Of a DNA stretch of 64,000 nucleotides, positions 52,091-62,116 are shown piece by piece; position 1 is the stretch's first letter, and each line of letters starts with the position of its first letter. Location: contig VWZL01002828.1 in NCBI GenBank assembly GCA_013396915.1, forward strand, positions 186,001-250,000, in the 5' to 3' direction. The position numbers were made by a program, and so were the translations under genes. This stretch comes from Stercorarius parasiticus (lineage: Eukaryota > Chordata > Aves > Charadriiformes > Stercorariidae). The notes beneath the pieces were generated by a model that was given only the letters and a program-made list of their open reading frames with translations, ran no database searches and was not told the origin of the DNA.

Positions 52091-53237
52091 GTAATAAGCA
52101 AAACTGTAAACTGTGTGAATGGAAAGTGGTACCCATCTGAAAAGCCAAATCTCCCAGGAAATGGTATGTCATTGTCACTCTGTGTCCTCTGCCAGCACAG
52201 ACACGCTGCAACAAAGCCCTTCATCCTGCGCTATCGCTCCTACAAACCCATGTGATTGTTGGATGATCTGCAGTAGGTGAAGTGTGAAAAATAAAAACTC
52301 GAGTACCAGTAGAGAAAAACAAGCTGTCATAAGCAGGCTTCATTACAAGGGATAAAAAGGTCAAAGGATACTTTTTTTTTCCCCCCCTCTACCTTCAGAG
52401 CAGCCACTAGACACATCCAGCAGAATTTTTCCAGACTGTCAACTGGTTCATCAGTCAGGGCTTTCTCTCAATTTTAAATGCCAGCACCACTTCAGTTCAG
52501 AGGAATTGCTGGCTTCTTTCCCAGACAAGATTTCCCAAATTCAAAATGACCTTTCAAGATCCTAACTAATAGGAGCTAAACAGAGATTTCCTCTTCATCA
52601 GGCCCTTTCTCAGATTGATCCTTTTACTGACAGCACATCCCCACAGCACAGAACAGTGAAAGACCAGCCCTTCCACCTGTGAAAATAAACACCTCGTTTG
52701 AAGAGAGGCAATCTTAAATCATGGTGAATTTGTTCTGTATTCCAGGAACTAGTACACTTCTATTTGATGCACAGATTATGTAAAGGCACAGGGAATACCA
52801 GTGAAATAACTGGATTTTATTTTGATTTTCTTCAAAATCCAGCCATTCAGGGTCTGCACTTATACAATGGGATGCCTGCTCAGCCACTGCTCGTTACTGA
52901 GGGAAACGAAAGATGGATAATGGGAAAGCTGCTAATCTGGGTATCGTAATGTGGGGACTGCTGTGCAGGCAGCTTGGTGCAGCAGGTTTGTTACCTCCCG
53001 CTTGAGGACAGCTTGGTCGCTCAGCACAGCCATTCCTTAAGGATTCTGGTTGTTCGTTGTTGTGTGCTGTTGCCCATCTTTCTCCTCCAGGGAAGGAGAA
53101 GGAGCGATTCAGGGCTGCCCAGCTCTGAGCAGGTGGGCTGTGAGGTTCTGCTCTGGTGCGTGCTGCATGAATGCAAACTGCAGCTTCAGCTCCCTGTGAA
53201 ATCTCAATTAAAGTTGGATAGTTGTGCTGCAGGATTT

Positions 53238-53420
53238 GGCACTGGAACAGTTTGTCCAGGGAACTTGTGGATGTCCCGTCCCTGGAGGTGTTCAAGGCCA
53301 GGCTGGATGGGGCTTTGAGCAGCCTGGTCTGGTGGGAGGTGTCCCTGCCCAGGGCAGGGGGGTTGGAACTAGGTGATCTTTAAGGTCCCTTCCAACCCGA
53401 ACCATTCTGTGATTCTGTGA
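53238..53420 (+). mobile_element. CR1 LINE 3' fragment (short)
   Basis: Starts at 'ggcactggaacagtttgtcc' in the ORF2 tail, then 'cctggaggtgttcaaggcca', then a 3' UTR with 'ggtcccttccaacccg', ending 'attctgtgattctgtga'. Heavily 5'-truncated, same family as 40500-40820. Confidence 0.95.
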
Positions 53421-55424
53421 AAATAGTGATGTAGGGAGATCCTAATATTGGCTTCCTCCTGTGAAGCCTTGAAATGTAGCAGGATAGTAAACTCCTTTCA
53501 AGAAGGACATCAGTGATCATTTCTTGAAAGGATGAAGTGTTTCAAATATTGAGTTGTGAAATCTTGTGGCTCTGTTCCTGGTTTCTGCACAAGTTTGTGC
53601 AGAAAGAAAGTGTAGAAACAAATGTAATACCGGTCCTTATGAGAGAAAAACACTGTGGGAAATGAATAACACACTGTAAAATGACTGGCAAGACCAAGGA
53701 CTGATTTAACGTTAGCACCCGGTTTAATCCTATAGCTGAATGCAGAAGAAATACCAGAGATGTAACACACCTCTTTATCTTTTTTTAATAATATGTTGTG
53801 AGAAAAGGTATGAAAAGATAGGGACAAACAAGCAGATATGTAAAGAAAAGTTTAGGAAAGATTGCCTTAAAATCATAAGTGCCAGAAGTGCTTTTAATGG
53901 ACTAGAACAGTTATTAAACACGCAAAATTAAAAAAGTTACTAGCTCAAACCTGAAATATCGTGATTCTATCATCAGATCTTCCTGTTTGATCTGCAATTT
54001 CAGGTTTGGCATTTTCAGCTTTGAATAGTATAAGAAAACCATTAATCCTCCACCATGGAGGGTAAAATCTTGTAACGCTGAGGGAATAGAAGATTTCGTG
54101 TTTGTGCTCTGTGCCATGTGCTCCTTCTAATAGTCTGACTTATCACCCTAAACCATTGTCACTTTTTTGTATTGAGATTTTCAATTTAGAGCTCACTTTT
54201 TTTTTTTCTTTAGCATTTTCCTAGAATTGTTTCTCTTACATGTTGCATACTGGTTCTTCTGTGTCACTGTGAATATTTAAGTATATATAAACACCTCTAT
54301 GTGACAGTTTTCTGTCATACCAGATCATTCTTGTCAGTATAGATGCATGTAATTAAAGTGCTCTCTAGGTAACGTACATCCATTGGGGTGCAGCGCGGCT
54401 ACAGAGTTCTCCTGGCACATGGTGAGCGCAGAGCAGGAAGGGGGATGGTAGAGCATCACGGAGGTGTAATGCACCTGCCTGCAGAGGAGTCTCAGGGAGT
54501 GAGATAATCAAACTATTTTTCGATTTCTGCCTAAAGTTTGTCTGAAAACTTCCACTTGAGCACGTAGGGAATCATTTGTCCTTATGAGAGTGCTTCTTGA
54601 TGCCCATGTGGATGGCTTTATTGAAGAATCGGAATCTATGGTGGTGTAAATCTGGTTTCAGTAGTCAAAGAAAAGAAACTCTTGGAAAAGTGCTTGGCTT
54701 CAGTCCTGTATTATCAACAGCTAAAACCACGTAGGAGTTAGTTGATGGTAGAAGACTGGAGGGAGAGGTGCATAGGTTGAAGAAACATGGTCTTGTCATC
54801 TGCAACTTCTTAAGTATTCTTTTGCTGTGCTTTTCATAAAAATGTTAGAATGTTTATGTATGCATTGTTTTTCTGTTAAAGCAGCTCCTTCTTCATTTTA
54901 TAGGCAGTTTAGAATTATGTTTTCTACAGCTGTACCCAGGAGCATGTTCAGGTCTGAATCCCACGTTGCTAAGTTGCCTGTAGTAAAATAACTTGCCTTG
55001 TTTTTCTTCAAAAGTTTGCAGTAATATGGAAGGATCTCATGCTTCATTTTTCAGAGCATGCATTAAAGCCAAGTGTGGTAAAGCAGGGACCATTGTGAAG
55101 ATGCTGTGCGGCTTTCTAAACTGAGAGAGAAAAATAAACTGAAATAGAAACACAGTAAAATTCTCTTGGGTGTATTTAAACTTAGAGTATGGTTAACTCT
55201 TGGATGTTGATATAGATACTATAAAAGTTGCTATGAGGCATCTTAATAGTTTGCATTTTCATCAGATGCCCCAGAGTAGGCTATTCTGCACTGGCAGTGA
55301 CAGCAGCTTCTAGGTGTAATCAAGTCTGAGCCTTTCCTTTTCAGGAGCAAACAGGCATAGTTTCAGCCCACCACCAGCTTTTTCTTACGCTTCCTATTTT
55401 TTCTTCTCCTCTCTTTAATATAGA

Positions 55425-55530
55425 TCACTCTGGCTCAGCAGGTTCACAAGCCACTGCTTCTTGTGTCTGTTCCTGTCTGTAAAATGGGGATAGGGATCCA
55501 GACATCTAAAAGAGTACAGTACTGTAGAGC
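55425..55530 (+). mobile_element. Possible MIR-type ancient SINE relic
   Basis: The string 'tgtctgtaaaatggggatag' is the signature of the MIR 3' core (catctgtaaaatggggata). The flanks are too diverged to set limits well. Confidence 0.45.
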
Positions 55531-55871
55531 ATCTTTGGTTTGGTATTATTTTCTGCCTCTGCTGCTTAACTGCTTTGCCAAGTAGCTGCTCAGCTTTGGT
55601 GTTCCACCTACCCATTTTAGAACCCTGATTGCAGGTTATCCTCATCTTGCCCTGCCATCGCTAGATGCTCACAAAAAAAAAAAAGTCTAGCAGGATGCCT
55701 GCGAGTCCGGTAGGTGTTAGTCCTGAGTTACCGACGTGGAAACAAATAGAGCGGTACAGTGCTGGTCTGGAAATCTGCTTTGGGGGCAGAAATGTCAGCC
55801 TTATTATCTGCTGTTCGTAGGCTTCAATTCAAAGCTGTCCTTCCTCAGTTTATGATTTTAAAGTGGTTCAC

Positions 55872-56205
55872 TATGGCGCTCTACAGCTCCCTGAAAGGAG
55901 GGTGTAGAGAGGTGGGGGTCGGTCTCTTCTCCCAAGTAACAAGAGATAGGACAAGAGGGAACAGCCTCAAGTTGCGCCAGGGGAGGTTTAGACTGGATAT
56001 TAGGAAAAATTTTTACACTGAAAGGGTTGTCAAGCATTGGAACAGGCTGCCCAGGGAAGTGGTTGAGGCACCATCCCTGGAGGTATTTAAAAGCCGGGCA
56101 GACATAGTGCTTAGAGACATGGTTTAGTGATGGGTTTTATCAGAGTTAGGCTGATGGTTGGACTCGATGATCTGAAAGGTCCCTTCCAACGTGGGCAATT
56201 CTATG
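55872..56205 (+). mobile_element. CR1 LINE 3' fragment, third subfamily
   Basis: The + strand encodes [29 protein letters not shown], then [20 protein letters not shown], stopping at about 56127. It is followed by 'ggttggactcgatgatctga', 'cccttccaac' and a single 'attctatg'. The 3' UTR differs from the other copies, so it is another CR1 subfamily, probably older. Confidence 0.93.
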
Positions 56206-57773
56206 CCTAATACTTGTTAACACAATACTAATGACAGAGGCATTTCATGGATACCCATATTTGCTATCAGAGCACAGTAATTACTTTTGAGACTTCTACT
56301 TTCAGTACAAATGATGCACAAAATGAATCCTGCTGTAAACGAGCCTTTGTTCCAACTTTTCCAGTGTGGCCTGCACTTCCAGTTGGGAGCTTGATTTCTT
56401 TGGACTTGTGGTCCCCACAGTCAGTATAGGCAGTGTTTGGTTGGTGTCATGAAGCCCCAGCTGGCAACTGGTGTTGTAAAAAGCATTCCAAAGGGGTGAG
56501 CAAACCAGCTCAATTCCCCATGATGTAACTGGAAGTGTGATTAGGGCAATGCTCAGGCTCAGATGTGTCTTTCAGTATTTGAGCATCATATATTTCAGTT
56601 GTCCTGCATGAATTTTGCTTCTGTTCCTCAGGATAGGAAAAGAGGAGTAGAGTTTGTCCACTGTTGTGTAGTAGCCATCTCGAAGTGACAAATAAAAATG
56701 AGAATCATCTTTGATAACTGAAAGAAGATGAAGTAATTTAACAATCTCTTTTCTTTGAAGCAAAGGAAATCTGTTCCCCTTATAACCCCGTTAGCTGACA
56801 TCGTGTACAAGGTTTCTTTCTAGGCTGCTGTTCTGATGGAGCCTACAAAGTTCCAAAAGCAGAGAATGATTTCTGCCTCTGGCTGAAAATGAAGTTCATT
56901 AGCTTGGAAGTGCTCGCTGAGACCTTGCCGGGGGGAAGGGGAGATGCTGTTGTATTTTTTGCATCCCTTGTGCCATTTTGTACTTCAGTGGTATTTATTT
57001 TTAGGACATTTAAACACTGCAGAAGGAAGGGGCAGTTGTAATATGGCATATTTACATCATGCTGTCAGTTCCTGGCAGCTTACTCGCCTGTCAGAGAACA
57101 GAACTAGTCCATTAAGGATGTGAACTCTACTTATGCCCACGAGTGGTGAAACATTGTCTCAAGGGTGGGAAGGCCTCCCCAGGCTAGCAGGTTGGTTTGT
57201 TTTTCTAAGGTGCACTACGGGGATTTTTTTTTCATATCACAGAGATGGGAATGGGCCGTGCTCCCTCCCACTTTTTCCTTCTTCTCCTGTACTCCATATA
57301 GAAAAACGAGAGGCAAAGTCTGTACATGAGATCAGCATGTGCTGGTTTTTCCCCCTCATGTCACGCTTAAGTTCTCTGCCCCATTATAAAAATAAAAATC
57401 TATAAATAAAAAAGAACAAATGCTGAGGGGGACAAACTGGACCCACAGTTATGTGCATGTCGTCACTCGTAGAAGTGTGCCTAGCCCCATTCCTCCCAGG
57501 CTTCATACATTCCCCATTTCTTAGGCTGTCAGCCTCTCAGGGTGGGAAACATGCATAGATAGTCCCGGCTAGAGCTTTTTTTGCCCAGCCGTATGTCAAG
57601 GTCTGTTCGGATCTCTCAAACTTACAGGACAACATACTCTGTGATTTAAATTTTATTTCATGAGCTCATTAAGAAATATAATAAACAGACACAACAAGCA
57701 AGGGCTCAATCCCCTTTTGCCCAGACTAGTCTATCACGTTAATTCACTTATTCACCATGCAAGTCATAAGATT
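56206..57773. other. Intron stretch without recognised genes
   Basis: Ordinary intron sequence with no recognised exon, RNA gene or transposon. Confidence 0.5.
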
Positions 57774-58284
57774 TCACAGACTTGCAGAATGGCGTGGGTT
57801 GGAAGGGACCTCTGGAGATCATCTCATCCAAGCCCCTGCCAGAGCAGGGTCACCCAGAGCAGGTGGCACAGGAACGCGTCCAGGTGGGTTTGGAATGTCT
57901 CCAGGGACGGAGACTCCACCACCTCTCTGGGCAGCCTGTGCCAGGGCTCTGCCACCCTCACAGGAAAGAAGTTCCTCCTCACGGTGAGATGGAACTTCCT
58001 ATGGTCAAGTTTGTGCCCGTTACCCCTTGTCCTGTCCCTGGGCACCACTGAGAAGAGCCTGGCCCCATCCTCCTGACACCCACCCTTTCAGTATTTATAA
58101 GCGTTGATAAGATCCCCCCTCAGTCATCTTTTTTCCAGACTGAAAAGACCCAAGTCCCTCAGCCTTTCTCCATGAGAGAAATGTTCCAGCCCCCTCGTCA
58201 TCTTGGTAGCCCTTTGCTGTCCCCTCTCCAGCAGTTCCCTGTCCTTCTTGAACTGGGGAGCCCAGAACTGGACACAATACTCCG
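57774..58284 (-). mobile_element. CR1 LINE 3' fragment, inverted
   Basis: Read on minus, it goes from 'tgtgtccagttctgggctcc' through the ORF2 C-terminus ([16 protein letters not shown] at about 57900) to 'ccttccaacccacgcc' and a decayed octamer end near 57774. It retains about 240 bp more 5' sequence than the sister copy at 49406-49699. It lies antisense to DNM3. Confidence 0.95.
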
Positions 58285-58796
58285 TAACTTATAACCTGTA
58301 ACTCTTAATATTGTGCACCTATGAGCAAAAGAAAAGAATGTAAGGTGCCTAGCTGAGGGTGAGCGTGCCCATACTTCCTCCTCCCTCGCAGTGTGGGGTC
58401 CCCTGTATCACACTGGGCAGCACAAAAGCCTCAGTGATCCGGCTGATGTTGGATCAACTTCAAAAGCTTTTTGGGTAAGCTGATGTTTTATACCTTCCAG
58501 CTTGGAGGTTTGGTCTTTACCATTTCCGTAAATCAGCAGATTCTGATGAGGCTGCCAGACAACAGGTAATGCTTGCCAGACACAGCGATCTGCAGGTGGT
58601 AGCGGCTGGATGGTGGCCCTTCAGCTCTTCCTGACACCTGTCCTGCCCAGGTGCTGCTCGCTGACCGAATGGCACTGCTCCCACCACATGGTGGACCTTA
58701 AGATGAGCTGGGTCAGCCAAAGTCTAAGCAGGAGTTGAGAAAACGGTAACACCATAACATAACATGAATTGATCTGAAGCTGAAATGATGTTGGGC
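58285..58796. other. Intron between two inverted CR1 fragments
   Basis: About 500 bp of somewhat GC-richer sequence with no gene or repeat that I recognise. Confidence 0.4.
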
Positions 58797-58893
58797 TCAC
58801 AGAATGGTTCGGGTTGGAAGGGACAGTAAAGCTCACCTAGTTCCAACCACCCTGCTGTGGGCAGGGACACCTCCCACTAGACCAGGCTCGTCT
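58797..58893 (-). mobile_element. CR1 LINE 3' tip, inverted
   Basis: On + it reads 'cacagaatggttcgggttgg', then 'aagggacagtaaagctcacc', 'gttccaaccacc' and 'cacctcccactagaccaggc'. This is the reverse complement of the 3' UTR seen at 40710-40820. Confidence 0.92.
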
Positions 58894-60909
58894 GCTGGTG
58901 AATTAGCTCGTGCTCCATTTATACATATTTTTCTGTCTTTGTTGGGGGAGAGAAAAGAAAAAAGTTGCCATGGGTTTTGCTGCCACGCTTTGATGTTGCA
59001 GTAATACCTTTCTCCTGGAATTAAGCAGTGTTTAGGTCTGATCTCCCATGTGTGACGTGCCGTCTGTGTTCGCTTCAAGCGTAGGCACCCTCTGATTTCC
59101 CTTTCTTGGAAGCTGCTCCGTCTCAGCATGTGGGTAGGTGGCCATGTAAATAAATACCAACCACTTCTTAGCCTTCAGTAGGCATTTCCTTTTTCCTGGT
59201 GGCTGCAGAAGAAACACTTTCTCACAGTTTGGCATCAAACATTTATCAAATTTTCCCGCTCATGGAATTTTTGTTTAGACAATCCGATTCTTGGTGTAGT
59301 TTTTTTCATCCGTTTCTATTTTTACTCATCTGTTGGTTGCTTGGTTTGTCAGTAAACAGCGTCTGTCAGAACAAACGTTTCATCAGAAACTTCTTAAATT
59401 TCTGGTAATTGAATAGTAAATCATTATAAGCATATTCTTTAATAGTGAAAGATAAGTTTTAAGGAATAAAAATTAAGATAATCTAGTTTTTTTCTTAGTT
59501 ATGATGAAATAAATAACATTGATATTTCTGCCCAAAAGATTATTTTTTTATATATAACCTGTCCTAAATATTTGAAATAGAAAACAAAATATCTTACATT
59601 ACTACGCAGTCCAGCTTTCAACTGAAAAAAATTATTTGCTTTTAATACTAAGTTTAATATGTGATCTCCTGAAATTATAGTGTAGGGTTTTTTTCAAGCT
59701 AACACACTCTTACCTTTTAAATGCTACCAGAACTGTATAGGACATAAGTTTATGATACTAAAACAGATCATATCAATAAAAATAAGTGTTAGAGGACAGC
59801 GTACTTTAATGTTTATACATAAATATCTGATTTATACATTCTTTATTTAGTTTCATTTACTATTATTTATTTACCTTTTTTTTTACTGGTAAATTATGAA
59901 TTTACTTTGCTTATTTTTATTTATCTCAGTGGTAGTATTTACTGAATGGATGACAGCATATTCTCCCTTCAGGGAGAGCACCAAAAGCTCAGAAACTATA
60001 TATTCCCTGGAAGCAGAATATAGATAGAAACTGTGATAATTAGCTATAGACTAGCACAAAAATAAAGTCCTTCATTGGAATTGTTAGCCAAGAGAGTGGA
60101 GAATATACATACGTATGATCTTTGGTGGGTAATAATTTCTAGGATGGCTAAGCTAGAGGCAGTTTGAAAATCCATCAGATACTTTTTATTTAATAATCCC
60201 ACCCTGGATTTGATAACTTTTATATTCAACAAAACAAGACAGTAGAAACCATGCTTTTCCAGAAGGGCCTTTGAAGTATGCTTTTTCCTCTACTGAGAGC
60301 TGTTGTGAAGCTGTCTAGGAAAGTGAGCCGTTGTTGGACACATCACTGTATTTTTATAGTTTCACTCTTAGGTCCGTTCTCATCCAGTTCAGTTTTGCTA
60401 TCGGCTGAAGCTTAGCTAACTGGAATTGCATCTGCCCTCGCAGTACACACAGCTCAGTCTGTCTAGGGCTTCTTCCAGTTCTGTGCAGTGGAAGTTACTT
60501 TTGTGTATTTCTTCTGGGAGGAATATGTATTGAGAACAATGATTTCTAGTTCGGTTTGTCCCTTTTTCCCTGTTTTATGGCATACGATAAACTAGTATCA
60601 CATGCATATTTCTTACTTGAGCCAACCACAGTAAGTGATGTCCCAGTTCACAGTTCTCCAGTGATGAGTGGTAGACTTTACAGCTGTTTCTGATGATGAC
60701 TGGACAGACAATAGTCAGTCTTGCTTCATGCTGGCAGATAAGGGACTGTGAAGGAATCCTAAGTTTTCCAACTTTGGTGATTTATTGAACTTCCGTAGAG
60801 TCATTGGGTAGCCAAATTCACGAGAACCCCATTTGGTATCAGCTGCGCAAATTCCAGGGCATAAATCCTCTCCCCACTCCATTGCTGACATGATAATGGC
60901 ACCAGCCTT
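58894..60909. other. Intron, very AT-rich in 59400-59930
   Basis: No gene is recognised. The middle is dominated by A/T with many short TTTAT/ATAAA words and looks like plain AT-rich intron. Any matrix-attachment role would be speculation. Confidence 0.4.
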
Positions 60910-60985
60910 ATAGAATCATAGAACTGCTTAGGTTGGAAGGGACCTTTCAGATCATGTAGTCCAGCCACGTATCGTTATCAGTACC
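60910..60985 (-). mobile_element. CR1 LINE 3' tip, inverted, short
   Basis: On + it reads 'tagaatcatagaactgctta', then 'ggttggaagggacctttcag' and 'atcatgtagtccagcca'. This is the reverse complement of a CR1 3' end of the type seen at 56160-56205. Confidence 0.9.
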
Positions 60986-61486
60986 TTAATGGCCTGTGAA
61001 AGCTGTTAAACTCTGTACTGTGTCAGTGCCCTTGTCAGCAATTTTAATGTGATGTGCAAAAACAGAATGAGGGTGTGAGGATGCAAGTGTTGGCCCTCTT
61101 GTCTTTGGTTCGCTTCTACTTAGTATCAGGTGTATTTGCAGAACAAAATGTTGAGTTTTGCCCTGGTTTATCCATCAGTACGAGGACTTCAAGGAGGTTT
61201 AACACAATGGGAACAGCTAATAATCCTAGGGCTTTTTTTTTTCCCTGACATCATAAAGTAGCTTGAGAGTGTTACTAGTCCTTAATTTGGAGTGACAGGA
61301 GCAAGAAACCTAGAAAAAATTAAATGATAGTGATTGTGCTGTAAATGAGAATGTGCTGTAATGAGAGTTGTGATGAAAATGCAAAAAGAGTTGGCTGCAG
61401 CAAGAGTGAATATATCATTCCTGCTGTTTGGAGAACAAGCCGGTTAGATGAGAATCTGGTTTTGTTTGTGTATGGTGTATGGCAAT

Positions 61487-61534
61487 GATATGATTTGACA
61501 TGATATGATATGATATGATTACAATGGTATGATT
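61487..61534. repeat. (GATAT)n-like pentanucleotide repeat
   Basis: Units of 'gatat' and near variants repeat about eight times (gatatgatttgacatgatat...). It is likely length-variable. Confidence 0.85.
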
Positions 61535-62006
61535 TTGATTGGTTTGTGTGATTTTTTGTATTTTCCACTGGAGGAATGAAAATTTATCCCTAGGATCATC
61601 AAATGCCACCCCTAAATAATTACTACTAATAATTCTAGATAGAGATTAATTTTATGTCACAGGTGACTCCAGTTGCTACGCAGACATGGTGGAAGAGTTC
61701 TGTATTGATAAGATACTTTTCTTTTTAGAATTCAGAAGAATGAAGAATAACAAATGTATATGCTTATGTGTTTGAGATGGAATTTTTGTATGGAAATGTT
61801 TTAAAAGGGTCAGCAGAACCAGAACTAGAACTGAGGTTTCATTACTGTTGCAGGTATGTCTGTGAAAGATAAGCAGACATTTCAATTTCGGATGTTCTCT
61901 TAAAATAATAAATGTACTGAAGGCATCACCAACTAAACAGAGCTTGCTGAGATCAGGCGTCTTTGAGCCTTCTCACTTAGTGCTGTTTTAATCTGTTTTT
62001 TGCTAG

Positions 62007-62116
62007 GAAAAAGAGAAGAAGTATATGCTTCCTTTGGACAACTTGAAAGTGCGAGATGTTGAAAAGAGCTTCATGTCAAGCAAACATATCTTTGCGTTGT
62101 TTAACACGGAGCAGAG
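62007..62116 (+). CDS. DNM3: Dynamin-3 exon, middle of PH domain (partial gene)
   Basis: This 110 bp exon encodes [20 protein letters not shown] followed by [16 protein letters not shown], plus two bases of an Arg codon (ends in phase 2). The acceptor is 'ttttttgctag' and the donor is 'gtaaga'. It continues the PH domain begun at 1780-1893, joining at ...YKDDE|EKEKK. The EKEKK stretch is the basic beta3-beta4 loop near the lipid-binding face. [16 protein letters not shown] matches my memory of DNM3. DNM1 has MLSVDNLKLRDVEKGF and DNM2 has [16 protein letters not shown], so V and S together point to DNM3. The rest of the PH domain (NVYKDYR...) should lie in a later exon that I do not find before 64000. 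Confidence 0.95.

Larger units (their letters stand above)
49700..53237. other. Intron stretch without recognised genes
   Basis: A-rich tracts lie at 51062-51101 and 51136-51159, and a mixed GT/AT microsatellite at 52041-52090. No exons or RNA genes are recognised. Confidence 0.5.
1894..62006 (+). other. DNM3: Large DNM3 intron hosting the antisense mir-199a/214 unit
   Basis: The intron is defined by the donor 'gaggtaagg' at 1893/1894 and the acceptor 'tgctag' at 62006/62007, giving 60,113 bp. The two exons it separates are adjacent in dynamin PH-domain coding sequence. In mammals the DNM3OS gene lies on the opposite strand of an intron in this region of DNM3, and the same is true here. The intron also holds eight recognisable CR1 LINE fragments, all beyond 21.6 kb. 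Confidence 0.9.

Noticed and set aside
59400..59930. AT-rich block as matrix-attachment region or origin
   Set aside because: Base composition alone does not support either, and no specific motif cluster is visible.
1780..62116. DNM1 or DNM2 as the host gene
   Set aside because: [13 protein letters not shown] in the second exon fits DNM3. mir-199a together with mir-214 is the DNM3 antisense locus, whereas DNM1 and DNM2 carry other mir-199 copies without mir-214.
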